Source of the DNA: Allostella vacuolata
GTDB taxonomy: Bacteria; Pseudomonadota; Alphaproteobacteria; ATCC43930; Allostellaceae
DNA: 64,000 nucleotides
NCBI GenBank assembly: GCA_006739055.1
Contig: AP019702.1
Coordinates: forward strand, 2,939,388-3,003,387
Reading direction: 5' to 3'
Shown here: piece by piece, positions 27,203 to 36,132 of the stretch
Layout of the letters: each line of letters begins with the position of its first letter
How positions within the stretch are numbered: position 1 is the stretch's first letter
Position numbers and translations under genes: made by a program
Notes under the pieces: generated by a model
What the model was told of the DNA's origin: nothing
Seen by the model: the letters and a program-made list of their open reading frames with translations, nothing else
The model's database searches: none

Positions 27203-27606
27203 CGACGAAGATCCATGCCTTGGTCGATGCCGAGGGGCGGCCCGTCGCCGTGAAGCTGACGCCGGGGCAGGCGCATGACGGCCGCAGTGCGGCCGACATG
27301 CTGGACGGAATGAAAGAGGGGCAGATCCTGCTGGCCGACCGCGCCTACGATTCCAATGCCCTGCGCCAGGCGCTGGCCGATCGAGGCGCCTGGGCCTGCG
27401 TCAAGCCCAAGCGCAACCGCAAGGCCACTGTCGCCTTCAGTCCCTTCCTCTACCGCTACCGCAACCTCGTCGAGCGCTTCTTCAGCAAGCTCAAGCACTT
27501 CCGCGCCGTAGCCACCCGCTTCGAGAAGCACCCCGAAAACTACCTCGCCCTCGTCAAGCTCGCAGCCACCAGAATTTGGCTACGTCATTATGAGTCGGTG
27601 ACCTAG
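27178..27606 (+). CDS. IS5-family transposase, frame B (C-terminal part)
   Basis: 142 aa from its first ATG, though it is probably made as the fusion. Contains GGLTTKIHALVDAEGRPV, the second Asp in ILLADRAYDSN and the Glu in the YRYRNLVERFFSKLKHFR block, completing the DDE triad. The open frame runs off the IS end: its stop TAG is made from the duplicated TA and the next chromosomal G. Confidence 0.9.
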   Translation: MGRSRGGLTTKIHALVDAEGRPVAVKLTPGQAHDGRSAADMLDGMKEGQILLADRAYDSNALRQALADRGAWACVKPKRNRKATVAFSPFLYRYRNLVERFFSKLKHFRAVATRFEKHPENYLALVKLAATRIWLRHYESVT

Positions 27607-27690
27607 CCGCCACCGGCCGGGCGCAAGGAGGAACCGGCTCAGCTCCGCACCGTTGGCTCGACAGGCGAGACGAAGACGGAGCCGCGGTCG

Positions 27691-28854
27691 ATGGAGCAGG
27701 CAGTTCGAATCGATGGCCTGGGTTGGATCCCGGGATGGGTGATCGGGTCGGTGATGCTGGTCGTGGCGGCGGGCATCGCGGCATCCATCCACGGGCTGGT
27801 GCTGCGGCTGGTCCGCCGGCTGGTCGGCGGCGAGCGGATCTTCCTCAACCTCCTCATCACCCGCACGACCGGGCCGACCCGGCTGGCCATCATCATCTTC
27901 GCGGTCGGCCTGGTCCTGCCGGCGGCACCCTTCGAGCCGGAGGCGACGGCGGCCATCGCGAAAATCCTGACGATCGCCTTCATCCTGCTGCTCGGATGGA
28001 TCGCGGTGACCGCGCTCGATCTGGCCGCGACCCTCTACCTGCGCCGGTTCCATCTCGACGTCGACGACAACCTGCTGGCCCGCCGGCAGGTCACCCAGAC
28101 CCGCATCCTCAGCCGCACGGCGACGGTGCTGGTCATGCTGTTCACCATCGCCGCCGCCCTGATGACGATCGAGCCCGTGCGCCAGTACGGCGTCAGCCTG
28201 CTGGCCGCCGGCGGTGCCGCCGGCCTGATCGTCGGCCTGGCGGCCCAGCCGTTGCTGTCCAACCTCATCGCCGGCCTGCAGCTCGCGGTGACCCAGCCGA
28301 TCCGCATCGACGATGCCCTGATCGTCGAGGGGGAGTGGGGCACCGTCGAGGAGATCACGGCGACCTATGTCGTCATCAAGATCTGGGACTGGCGGCGGCT
28401 GGTGGTGCCGCTCAAGTATTTCATCGAGAAGCCGTTCCAGAACTGGACCCGCGAGACCGCCTCGCTGATCGGGGCCGTCACGCTGCATGTCGACTACAAG
28501 GCATCGGTGCCGCGCATCCGCGAGCGGCTCGCCCGGATCGCGGCGGCCTCGCCCCTGTGGGATCGCCAGGTGGTGGCGCTGCAGGTGGTGGAGGCCTTCG
28601 CCGAGACCATCCAGCTGCGCGCCCTGGTCAGCGCGCGCAACGCGCCCACCACCTGGGACCTGCGCTGCGAGGTGCGCGAGAAGCTGATCGACTTCCTGCA
28701 GTCGGAGCATCCCGAGGCGCTGCCGCGCCGCCGCGGCGAGCTGACGGCGGTCGACGTCGACGGTCCGATCCGGCGCTGGCACGACGGCGAGGGCCGGTCG
28801 GATCCGGCGCTGCCGGCCGGGGTGCAGGGCAAGGGGGAGAGCGGCGGCGGCTAG
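27691..28854 (+). CDS. Small-conductance mechanosensitive channel (MscS family)
   Basis: 387 aa with three to four membrane segments in the first 180 residues. The pore helix GAAGLIVGLAAQPLLSNLIAGLQL and the beta domain IDDALIVEGEWGTVEEITATYVV with VPLKYFIEKPFQNWTR are diagnostic. It releases solutes on osmotic downshock. The GGxGGA pattern lines the pore as in MscS. Confidence 0.92.
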   Translation: MEQAVRIDGLGWIPGWVIGSVMLVVAAGIAASIHGLVLRLVRRLVGGERIFLNLLITRTTGPTRLAIIIFAVGLVLPAAPFEPEATAAIAKILTIAFILLLGWIAVTALDLAATLYLRRFHLDVDDNLLARRQVTQTRILSRTATVLVMLFTIAAALMTIEPVRQYGVSLLAAGGAAGLIVGLAAQPLLSNLIAGLQLAVTQPIRIDDALIVEGEWGTVEEITATYVVIKIWDWRRLVVPLKYFIEKPFQNWTRETASLIGAVTLHVDYKASVPRIRERLARIAAASPLWDRQVVALQVVEAFAETIQLRALVSARNAPTTWDLRCEVREKLIDFLQSEHPEALPRRRGELTAVDVDGPIRRWHDGEGRSDPALPAGVQGKGESGGG

Positions 28855-28893
28855 CGCCGGGGAAGGGCTTGCACGGCAGGAACGGCAGAAGTA

Positions 28894-28915
28894 AATAACC
28901 GGCCGGTCAGTTATT
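28894..28915. promoter_or_regulatory. TetR-type operator candidate
   Basis: AATAAC and GTTATT form a perfect inverted repeat around CGGCCGGTCA, 14 bases before the TetR start. Position and symmetry suggest autorepression of the TetR-export operon. Confidence 0.6.
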
Positions 28916-28929
28916 AGATCGGTGCCTCC

Positions 28930-29562
28930 ATGACTACCGCCCCGCGCTGGCGCCGCCGCAAGGACGCCCGCCCGAGCGAGATCGTCGACGCGGCCCTGGC
29001 GGCCTTTGCCGAGCGCGGCTATGCCGCGACCCGGCTGGACGATGTGGCGGAGCGCGCCGGCATCGGCAAGGGCACGCTCTACCTCTACTTCCCCAGTAAG
29101 GAGGAGCTGTTCAAGGCGGTAGTGCGTCAGCACCTGCTGCCGAACCTGGCTGCCGCCGAGCGCCGGCTCGAGGCCGCCGACGGCCCGACCGCGCCCTTGC
29201 TGGCGGAGATCGTCGCAGGCCTGGTCGCGGCGGCGGCGGGACCGATGGGGGCGATCCCGAAGCTGATCATCGGCGAGGCCGCCAACTTCCCCGACCTGGC
29301 CCGCTTCTATGCCGACGAGGTGGTGGCGCGCGGCTTCGGGGTGTTCCAGCGCCTGATCGCCCGGGGCGTGGCGAGCGGCGAGTTCCGCCCGGTCGACCCG
29401 GCGACGGCAGCGCCCCTGCTGGCGGCGCCAATCCTGCTGACGGCCCTGTGGAAGAACGCGCTGGAGCCCCACGCCGCCGCCCGGATGGACGAGGCGGCCC
29501 TGGCCCAGGGTGCCGTCGACCTGCTGCTGCACGGGCTTCGCCGTACGGAGGACGCGCCATGA
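28930..29562 (+). CDS. TetR/AcrR-family regulator of the export operon
   Basis: 210 aa. The N-terminal helix-turn-helix is ALAAFAERGYAATRLDDVAE / RAGIGKGTLYLYFPSKEEL. The C-terminal domain matches the CecR/AefR-type TetR_C. It overlaps the HlyD gene by four bases (ATGA), so it is the first gene of the four-gene operon. The order TetR-HlyD-ABC-ABC2 resembles cecR-ybhGFSR of enterobacteria, but with only one permease gene here. Confidence 0.9.
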   Translation: MTTAPRWRRRKDARPSEIVDAALAAFAERGYAATRLDDVAERAGIGKGTLYLYFPSKEELFKAVVRQHLLPNLAAAERRLEAADGPTAPLLAEIVAGLVAAAAGPMGAIPKLIIGEAANFPDLARFYADEVVARGFGVFQRLIARGVASGEFRPVDPATAAPLLAAPILLTALWKNALEPHAAARMDEAALAQGAVDLLLHGLRRTEDAP

Positions 29563-30518
29563 GCGGCATTCTCGACTGGCTGCAGGGCGCGATCGCCGTT
29601 GTTCTCGGGCTGTTCGCGACGACACCGGAACAGCCGATCCGCTTCTACGGCTATGCCGAGGGCGAGTATGTGCGGATGGCACCCCAGGAAGGCGGCACCC
29701 TCCGGGAACTGCGCGTCCGGCGGGGCGACCGGGTCGCGGCCGGCCAGGTGCTGGCCCTGCTCGAGGACGGCAGCGAGCGGGCCGGGCGGGCGGAGGCCGC
29801 GGCCCGCCTGGCGCAGGCGGAGGCGCAGCTCGCCAACCTGCGCACCGGCCGCCGCACGCCGGAGATCGACGCCCTGGAGGCGCAGCGGCGCCAGGCCGAG
29901 GCGGCGCTGCGGCTGAGCGAGGTGCAGTACCAGCGCCAGAGCCGGCTGCCGGCCGGGCAGGTGGTTTCGGTCGACCGGGTGGACCAGGCGCGCGCCGCGT
30001 TCGAGCGCGACCGCGCCCGGGTGGCGGAGCTGGCCGCCGACATCGCGGTCGCCCGGATGGCCGCCCGCGACGACGAGATCGAGGCGGGCGAGGCGGCGGT
30101 CGCGGTCGCCCGGGCGGGCCTGGCCCAGGCCGAATGGCGGCTGTCCCGGCGGACCTTGGCCGCTCCGGCCGCCGCGCTGGCCGCCGACACTTTGTTCGAG
30201 CCGGGCGAGTTCGTGCCCGCCGGCGCGCCGATCGTCTCCCTGCTGCCGCCGGGCGGCGTCAAGCTGCGCTTCTTCGTGCCGCAGGCGGCCTTGTCCGGGA
30301 TCGCCGTGGGCCAGGAACTGGCCGTCGGCTGCGACGGCTGCCGGGCGGGCTTGCGGGCGCGCATCAGCTACGTGTCGCCCCAGGCGGAGTTCACGCCGCC
30401 GGTCATCTACAGCCGCGAGAGTCGGGCCAAGCTGGTCTATCTGGTGGAGGCGCGGCCCGGGGCAGGGGTGGCATTCAATCCCGGGCAGCCGGTCGAGCTG
30501 TCGCGGCCCGCGCCATGA
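29559..30518 (+). CDS. HlyD/YbhG-type periplasmic adaptor
   Basis: 319 aa with one N-terminal membrane anchor (ILDWLQGAIAVVLGLFA). A split lipoyl domain (RMAPQEGGTLRELRVRRGDRVAAGQVLALLEDG and TLAAPAAALA...) flanks a long coiled-coil hairpin (about residues 80-190), with a C-terminal beta barrel. Links the inner-membrane ABC exporter to the outside. Starts within the TetR stop (ATGA). Confidence 0.88.
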   Translation: MSGILDWLQGAIAVVLGLFATTPEQPIRFYGYAEGEYVRMAPQEGGTLRELRVRRGDRVAAGQVLALLEDGSERAGRAEAAARLAQAEAQLANLRTGRRTPEIDALEAQRRQAEAALRLSEVQYQRQSRLPAGQVVSVDRVDQARAAFERDRARVAELAADIAVARMAARDDEIEAGEAAVAVARAGLAQAEWRLSRRTLAAPAAALAADTLFEPGEFVPAGAPIVSLLPPGGVKLRFFVPQAALSGIAVGQELAVGCDGCRAGLRARISYVSPQAEFTPPVIYSRESRAKLVYLVEARPGAGVAFNPGQPVELSRPAP

Positions 30519-31438
30519 CGGACCATGCGATCGACGTCCGCGGGCTGAACAAGAGCTTCGGCGGCCGCCCGGTCGTGCGCGACGTCTCCATCCGGGTGGC
30601 CAAGGGGCGGATCTGCGGCTTCCTCGGCCCCAACGGCAGCGGCAAGACGACCACCATCCGGCTGCTCTGCGGCCTGCTGACGCCCGATTCCGGCAGCGGC
30701 ACCTGTCTCGGCCTCGACATCGTCCGCGACGCGCCCGCGATCAAGCGGCAGGTCGGCTACATGACCCAGAAGTTCAGTCTCTACGAGGATCTCAGCATCC
30801 GCGAGAACCTCGACTTCGTGGCCCGCATGTACGGCATGGCGAACCGCCGGGCGGTGGTGGAGGAGGCGCTGGAGCGGCTCGGGCTCGCAACGAGGCAGCG
30901 GCAACTGGCGGGTGCGCTGTCGGGCGGCTGGAAGCAGCGCCTGGCGCTGGCCGCCTGCATCCTGCACCGGCCGCGGCTGCTGCTGCTGGACGAGCCGACC
31001 GCCGGCGTCGATCCCAAGGCGCGCCGGGAGTTCTGGGAGGAGATCCATCGCCTGGCCGCCGACGGCCTGACCGTGCTCGTCAGCACCCACTACATGGACG
31101 AGGCGGAGCGCTGCCACGCCATCGCCTACATCGCCTATGGCCGACTGCTGGCCGAGGGCACCGTGGAATCCGTGATCGGCACGTCCGGCCTCGTCACCCG
31201 CCGCGCGGCGACCGCCGAGCCGGACGCGCTGGCCGCCCGGCTGGAGGGGCTGCCCGGGCTGGAGATGGTGGTGCGCTTCGGCGGCGCGCTGCATGTCAGC
31301 GGCCATGACGCAGCGGCGATGGATGCCTCCCTGGCGCCGTTCCGCGGCGACCCGGCGATCCGCTGGAGCGAGGTGGAGCCGGGGCTGGAGGATGTCTTCA
31401 TCGCCCTGATGGCGCAGGCGCAGGACCCGCTGCAATGA
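30515..31438 (+). CDS. ABC exporter ATP-binding protein
   Basis: 307 aa. Walker A GPNGSGKTTT, Q-loop MTQKFSLYEDL, signature LSGGWKQRL, Walker B LLLLDEPTAGVDP and the switch His in STHYMDEAE. One ATPase domain, YbhF/DrrA type (half length of YbhF, which is a fusion). Overlaps its neighbours by ATGA at both ends. Confidence 0.93.
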   Translation: MTDHAIDVRGLNKSFGGRPVVRDVSIRVAKGRICGFLGPNGSGKTTTIRLLCGLLTPDSGSGTCLGLDIVRDAPAIKRQVGYMTQKFSLYEDLSIRENLDFVARMYGMANRRAVVEEALERLGLATRQRQLAGALSGGWKQRLALAACILHRPRLLLLDEPTAGVDPKARREFWEEIHRLAADGLTVLVSTHYMDEAERCHAIAYIAYGRLLAEGTVESVIGTSGLVTRRAATAEPDALAARLEGLPGLEMVVRFGGALHVSGHDAAAMDASLAPFRGDPAIRWSEVEPGLEDVFIALMAQAQDPLQ

Positions 31439-32571
31439 GGGCCGTCCTCTCGGTCCGGCGCTTCTGGGCGATCCTGGTCAAGGAGTTCGTGCAGATGCGC
31501 CGCGACCGCCTGACCTTCGCCATGATGGTGGGCGTGCCGGTGCTGCAGCTGCTTCTCTTCGGCTATGCGATCAACGCCGACCCGAAGTCCCTGCCGACGG
31601 CGCTGGTGATGGGCGAGGCGAGCCCCTTCGCGCGCGCCTTCCTGGCCGGGATCGGCAATTCCGGCTACTTCCGCCTGGTGGGCGGCCCGGTCGACGAGGC
31701 GCTGGCCGACGCCATGCTGGTGCGGGGCGAGGTCCAGTTCGTGGTGACGGTCCCGTCCGACTTCTCGCGCCGCATCGCCCGCGGCGAGCATCCGGCCCTG
31801 CTGGTCGAGGCCGATGCGACCGATCCCGCGGCGACGAGCAACGCCCTGGCGGCCCTGTCCCGGATCGCCGAGACCGCGGCCGTGCGCGACCTGGGCGGGG
31901 TGCTGGCGGGCCAGGCCGCCCGGCCGCCGCCCTTCGAGGTGCGCATCCACCGCCGCTACAACCCGGAGGGGGTCACCGCCTACAACGTCGTGCCCGGCCT
32001 GATGGGCACGATCCTGACCATGACCATGGTGATCATGACCTCCCTCGGCATGACCCGCGAGCGGGAGCGGGGGACGATGGAGAACCTGCTCGCCATGCCG
32101 GTCCGTCCGGCCGAGGTGATGCTGGGCAAGATCGTCCCCTACATCCTGGTCGGCTACATCCAGGTGGCCGTCATCCTGCTGGCGGCGCGCTTCCTGTTCG
32201 GGGTGCCGATGCTGGGCAGCCTGTGGCTCCTGTCGCTGGTGCTGGTCGCCTTCATCGCCGCCAACCTGTCGATCGGCTTCACCTTCTCGACCGTGGCCGC
32301 CAATCAGCTGCAGGCCATGCAGATGGCCTTCTTCTTCTTCCTGCCGTCGATCCTGCTGTCGGGTTTCATGTTCCCGTACAGGGGGATGCCAGACTGGGCT
32401 CAGGTACTGGGCGAGATCCTGCCCTTGACCCACTTCCTGCGGATCGTGCGCGGCATCCTGCTCAAGGGCAGCGGCTGGGCCGAGATCGCGCCGGAACTGT
32501 GGCCGCTGCTGGCGTTCCTGGCCGTCGCGATGGCGGTAGCGCTGCTGCGCTACCGCCGCACGCTCGACTAG
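31435..32571 (+). CDS. ABC-2 type exporter permease
   Basis: 378 aa. One N-terminal membrane helix (residues about 25-45), a large periplasmic domain, then five helices from about residue 180 with the ABC-2 signature TRERERGTMENLLAMPVRP. Forms a homodimer with the preceding ATPase. Substrate unknown; drug or lipid-like compounds are typical for YbhS/YhhJ relatives. Confidence 0.92.
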   Translation: MRAVLSVRRFWAILVKEFVQMRRDRLTFAMMVGVPVLQLLLFGYAINADPKSLPTALVMGEASPFARAFLAGIGNSGYFRLVGGPVDEALADAMLVRGEVQFVVTVPSDFSRRIARGEHPALLVEADATDPAATSNALAALSRIAETAAVRDLGGVLAGQAARPPPFEVRIHRRYNPEGVTAYNVVPGLMGTILTMTMVIMTSLGMTRERERGTMENLLAMPVRPAEVMLGKIVPYILVGYIQVAVILLAARFLFGVPMLGSLWLLSLVLVAFIAANLSIGFTFSTVAANQLQAMQMAFFFFLPSILLSGFMFPYRGMPDWAQVLGEILPLTHFLRIVRGILLKGSGWAEIAPELWPLLAFLAVAMAVALLRYRRTLD

Positions 32572-32575
32572 GCGG

Positions 32576-34279
32576 CTAGGACAGGACGTCCAGGTCGGCC
32601 GGGGCCGACAGGCCCTCCGCCGCCGAGATCTGGATGTTGGCGGCGGTGAGGTCGGCCCGCGCCACGCCCGTCAGGACGATGCCGTTGTCCCCGCCGAAGC
32701 CGATCACCAGCCCGCGGCCGGCAATGAAGAAGGCCGAGGCCAGGACGGCCTCCGCCGTCGTGAGGTTGCTGCCGTTGAGCCCCGAGGCGATGACCAGCTT
32801 GTCCGTCGCGACGTCGAAGCCGCTCACGGTGTCGAGGCCGCTGCCGGAACCGAACACGAACATGTCGGCGCCGCTGCCGGAATGCAGGAAGTCGTTGCCC
32901 GCGCCGCCTTCCAGCGTGTCCGACCCTGCCCCGCCAAAGAGGCTGTCGTGTCCGGCGTCGCCCGCGACCGAATCGTCCCCTTCGTCGCCATAGAGCAGGT
33001 CGTTGCCATTGCCGCCATGCAGCGTGTCGTTCCCGCCCATGGAGAAGAAGAAGAAGTTTGACGAAAGCTCCTCGTACTCTTCGCCCAGGAACAGCCGGTC
33101 CCCCGAGATCAGGTCGTCGCCGTTGCCGCCGAACAGGCCGTCGCCGCCGAGGTTGCCAAACAGCGTGTCGTTGCCGTCCCCGCCCGTCAGCGTGTCGACG
33201 CCGTTCAATCCGTAGCTCGCGGACGTCTCATAGTACTGGTAGAGCTCGTCCTCGGTCGGGTTCGACCCGAACAGGAAGGTGAACATGTCGCCGACCAGAA
33301 TGTCGCCCTCCGAGCCGCCGTCGATCGAGTCGTCGCCGCCCACCCCCAGAACAAGGTCGGCGCCTGCCCCGCCCAGGATGGTGTCGTTGCCGCTGTCCCC
33401 GGCGACGGTGTCGGCGCCCTCGCCGGCCTGGATGAAATTGTCCCCGTCCGGCATCGCGCCTTCGCTCAGAAAGCCGAAGGTGCCGCCGATGATGAAGTCG
33501 TCCCCCGTGCCGCCGTCGACCGTGTCGGAGCCGAGGCCAGCCTGGATCAGGTCCTGGCCTGCCTCGCCGAGGATGCTGTCGTTGCCCCCCTCGCCGGTCA
33601 GCATGTCGCTGCCGTTGCCCCCCAGGATCACGTCGTCGCCATCGCCGCCCGACCCGCTGTCGTCGCCCTCGCCGCCCAGGAGCGTGTCGTCGCCGAGGTC
33701 GCCGCTCATCGTGTCGTTGCCGGCCTCGCCCAGCACCCGGTCTTCGCCCTGGCCGCCGAAGACGGAATCGCCGCCCTCGCCGCCATAGACCAGGTCGTTG
33801 CCGATATTGCCGTTGACGTGCCAGTCGCTGCCGCTGCCGCCGAACACCGTGTCGTTGTCCTGGCCGCCGCGCACGAAGTCGATGCCGGGCCCGCCATAGA
33901 CGATGTCGATGCCGGTATTGCCGTTGATCGAATCGTTCCCGTCCTCGCCGTAGAGCGTGTCCGCTCCGTCGCCGCCCAGCATCAGGTCGTCGCCGGTGCC
34001 GCCGAAGATCAGGTCGTTGCCGCTATTCTCGTTGTCGAGGTTGGTGCCGCCGAACAGGAAGTCCGAGCCGCTGCCGCCGATGATCGTGTCGTTGCCGCCG
34101 ACGCCGATGATCAGGTCGGCGCCGCTGCCCCCGTCGGCGCTGTCGGCGCCGGGGCCGAGGTCGATGAAGTCGTCGCCGGCCAGGCCGACGGCGGTGTCGT
34201 TGCCGGCCAGCCCGATCAGGGTGTCCGCACCGTCGGTGCCCGTCAGCATGTCCGGGCCGTCGCTTCCGATCGTCGCCAT
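32576..34279 (-). CDS. RTX (hemolysin-type calcium-binding) protein
   Basis: 567 aa. Nearly the whole chain is tandem nonapeptides GGxGxDxUx (for example GGSGADLIIG, GGAGNDFLH), more than 30 copies, which fold into a calcium-bound beta roll after secretion. The final 100 residues form the usual C-terminal type I secretion region ending in hydrophobic Leu-Asp-Val-Leu-Ser. No signal peptide and no catalytic domain, so it is probably a structural or adhesive secreted protein. No HlyB/D/TolC genes are adjacent; the neighbouring HlyD-ABC2 operon is a different exporter type. Confidence 0.88.
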   Translation of the reverse strand: MATIGSDGPDMLTGTDGADTLIGLAGNDTAVGLAGDDFIDLGPGADSADGGSGADLIIGVGGNDTIIGGSGSDFLFGGTNLDNENSGNDLIFGGTGDDLMLGGDGADTLYGEDGNDSINGNTGIDIVYGGPGIDFVRGGQDNDTVFGGSGSDWHVNGNIGNDLVYGGEGGDSVFGGQGEDRVLGEAGNDTMSGDLGDDTLLGGEGDDSGSGGDGDDVILGGNGSDMLTGEGGNDSILGEAGQDLIQAGLGSDTVDGGTGDDFIIGGTFGFLSEGAMPDGDNFIQAGEGADTVAGDSGNDTILGGAGADLVLGVGGDDSIDGGSEGDILVGDMFTFLFGSNPTEDELYQYYETSASYGLNGVDTLTGGDGNDTLFGNLGGDGLFGGNGDDLISGDRLFLGEEYEELSSNFFFFSMGGNDTLHGGNGNDLLYGDEGDDSVAGDAGHDSLFGGAGSDTLEGGAGNDFLHSGSGADMFVFGSGSGLDTVSGFDVATDKLVIASGLNGSNLTTAEAVLASAFFIAGRGLVIGFGGDNGIVLTGVARADLTAANIQISAAEGLSAPADLDVLS

Positions 34280-34649
34280 GAACGCCGCTCCCTAGATCCA
34301 GATGCCGCCGTCATCGGCGGACCGTCAGCGCGGAACGGTGACCGCCAAACCCGCCGCGCACAAGGCGCGATTTCCCCAGAATCGGCGGATTCTTTGCGCT
34401 TTCGCCGTTTTGGCGATCGCCGGGAAACGCCTCCGCAACCCCCGGTAACGGATTGATTTGAAATGCTTCTCCCCGGGGTCCGTGGCGGACCGCCGACTTT
34501 CGGGGGAGGTGGTCGTGGGCTTCCGGCGCCGATGCCGGCCGGCGCTGCCTGCCGACGGTGGGCGGCCCGCGCCGATCCGGGGCGAATGAACCGCCTTACG
34601 GGGTCGCTGCTCCTTGCCCCGAGGGCCGCTCGTGCGCTATCGAAATGGC
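34280..34649. other. Divergent intergenic region
   Basis: Separates the RTX gene and malonyl-CoA decarboxylase. It is somewhat AT-richer in the middle (about 34380-34460) and probably holds both promoters, but I see no convincing promoter pair, operator or small gene. Confidence 0.4.
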
Positions 34650-36077
34650 ATGACCGAACGCACCGCCAGTGGCTTCCTCGACGTCGTTCTCGACCGCACG
34701 CTCGGCAACCTGCGGGCCGCCTGGCGGGATATCTCGGCCTCGGCGCGGGGGGCGGTGGGTGCCGCGCCGCGGCCCGACCTGCCGAGCGAGGATGCGCTTC
34801 GCCTCCACGCCCAGATGCGCGACTGCCTGGACGGCAAGGGGGGCGAGGTCTCGGCCCGGCAGCGCGCGGCCGAACTGGGCCGGACCTATCTGGAACTGAG
34901 CCCGGTCGGGCGCGAGCGCTTCCTGCAGATGCTGGCCCAGGATTTCGGCCGCGACCATGCCGCGGTGCGCGAGGCGGCCGCGGCCCTGGTCGCCGCCGAG
35001 CCGCAGAACGTCGCCAAGGCGGAGCGCGATCTGGCCCGCGCGCTGGAGGCGCCGCGGGTCAAGCTTCTGCGGCAGTTCAATGGGTTGCCGGAGGGTGTTA
35101 AGTTTCTGGTGGACCTGCGCGCGGCCCTGTTGCCGCTGGCGCGCGGCAATCCGGAGATGGCGGCCTTCGACTCCGACCTGCACAGCCTGCTCGCCTCCTG
35201 GTTCGACGTCGGCTTCCTGGAGCTGCGGCGCATCACCTGGGACGCCCCGGCCTCGCTGCTGGAGAAGCTGATCGCCTACGAGGCGGTGCATGCGATCCGC
35301 GACTGGCGCGACCTCAAGAACCGGCTGGAGGCGGACCGGCGCTGCTTCGCCTTCTTCCACCCGCGCATGCCCGACGAGCCGTTGATCTTCGTCGAGGTGG
35401 CCCTGGTCAACGGCATCTCCAGCCATATCGAGCCGCTGCTCGACGAGAGCGCGCCGGTCGCCGACCCCAGGTCGGCCGACACCGCGATCTTCTACTCGAT
35501 CTCCAACTGCCAGCGCGGCCTGGACGGGATCAGCTTCGGCAACTTCCTCATCAAGCGTGTCGTCGACCTGTTGTCGGCGGAACTGCGCAACCTGAAGACC
35601 TTCGCCACCCTGTCGCCGATCCCGGCATTCCGGACGTGGCTCGACGCGCGGATCGGCGATGTCGGCTTCGACCAGCTCCTGCGCCCGGCCGAGCGCGAGG
35701 CGGTCGAGGCCGCCGCGCACGGCATCGAAGGCGGGGCGGCCGCGGCCCTGGCGGACGGCACCTGGATCGCGCGGCCGGCCCTGGCCGATGCCCTGCGCCC
35801 GCCGCTGGAACGGCTCGGCGCCACCTACCTGATGTCGCTGCGCCCCCAGGGGCGCCGGGCGATCGACCCGGTCGCCCACTTCCACCTGACCAACGGCGCG
35901 CGGGTCGAGCGGCTGGACTGGCTGGCGGACCTGTCCGAGAAGGGCATGCGCCAGTCGTTCGGGATGATGGTCAACTACCTCTATCGCGCCGACAGCATCG
36001 ATGCGAACCATGAGTCCTATCGCGGCGAGGGCAAGATCTCGGCTTCCTCGCCGATCCGGGCGCTCGCCAAGGGGTGA
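34650..36077 (+). CDS. Malonyl-CoA decarboxylase
   Basis: 475 aa, the length of the bacterial enzyme. Converts malonyl-CoA to acetyl-CoA and CO2. The helical N-terminal domain is followed by the catalytic domain: FFHPRMPDEPLIFVEVALVNG, then FYSISNCQRGLDGISFGNFLIKR and the histidine-containing VAHFHLTNGARVERLDWLAD. The C-terminal motif MVNYLYRADSIDANHESY is characteristic. Start at MTERTASGF preferred; the open frame upstream is not protein-like. Confidence 0.92.
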   Translation: MTERTASGFLDVVLDRTLGNLRAAWRDISASARGAVGAAPRPDLPSEDALRLHAQMRDCLDGKGGEVSARQRAAELGRTYLELSPVGRERFLQMLAQDFGRDHAAVREAAAALVAAEPQNVAKAERDLARALEAPRVKLLRQFNGLPEGVKFLVDLRAALLPLARGNPEMAAFDSDLHSLLASWFDVGFLELRRITWDAPASLLEKLIAYEAVHAIRDWRDLKNRLEADRRCFAFFHPRMPDEPLIFVEVALVNGISSHIEPLLDESAPVADPRSADTAIFYSISNCQRGLDGISFGNFLIKRVVDLLSAELRNLKTFATLSPIPAFRTWLDARIGDVGFDQLLRPAEREAVEAAAHGIEGGAAAALADGTWIARPALADALRPPLERLGATYLMSLRPQGRRAIDPVAHFHLTNGARVERLDWLADLSEKGMRQSFGMMVNYLYRADSIDANHESYRGEGKISASSPIRALAKG

Positions 36078-36132
36078 CCCCGAAGCCCTGCCGCCCAACC
36101 TGCCGTCCAACCTGCCGCCCTGAGGAACACCG

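Larger units (their letters stand above)
26738..27603 (+). mobile_element. IS5-family insertion sequence (IS427-like group)
   Basis: 866 bp. Terminal inverted repeats GGTCACGCACTCATAA (left) and, in reverse complement, GGTCACCGACTCATAA (right) match at 14 of 16 positions. The flanks carry a TA duplication (26736-26737 and 27604-27605). Two overlapping frames encode one transposase through a -1 frameshift. Removing the element restores ...GGGCTAGCC..., the uninterrupted end of nnrDE. Confidence 0.9.

Noticed and set aside
32576-34279. RTX protein secreted by the adjacent HlyD-ABC2 exporter
   Set aside because: That exporter is the YbhGFS type with an ABC-2 permease, not a type I RTX secretion system, and the genes converge.
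34463-35101. Forward 212-residue frame before malonyl-CoA decarboxylase
   Set aside because: Out of frame with the decarboxylase and Gly/Arg/Ala-rich without domain; overlaps a real gene.
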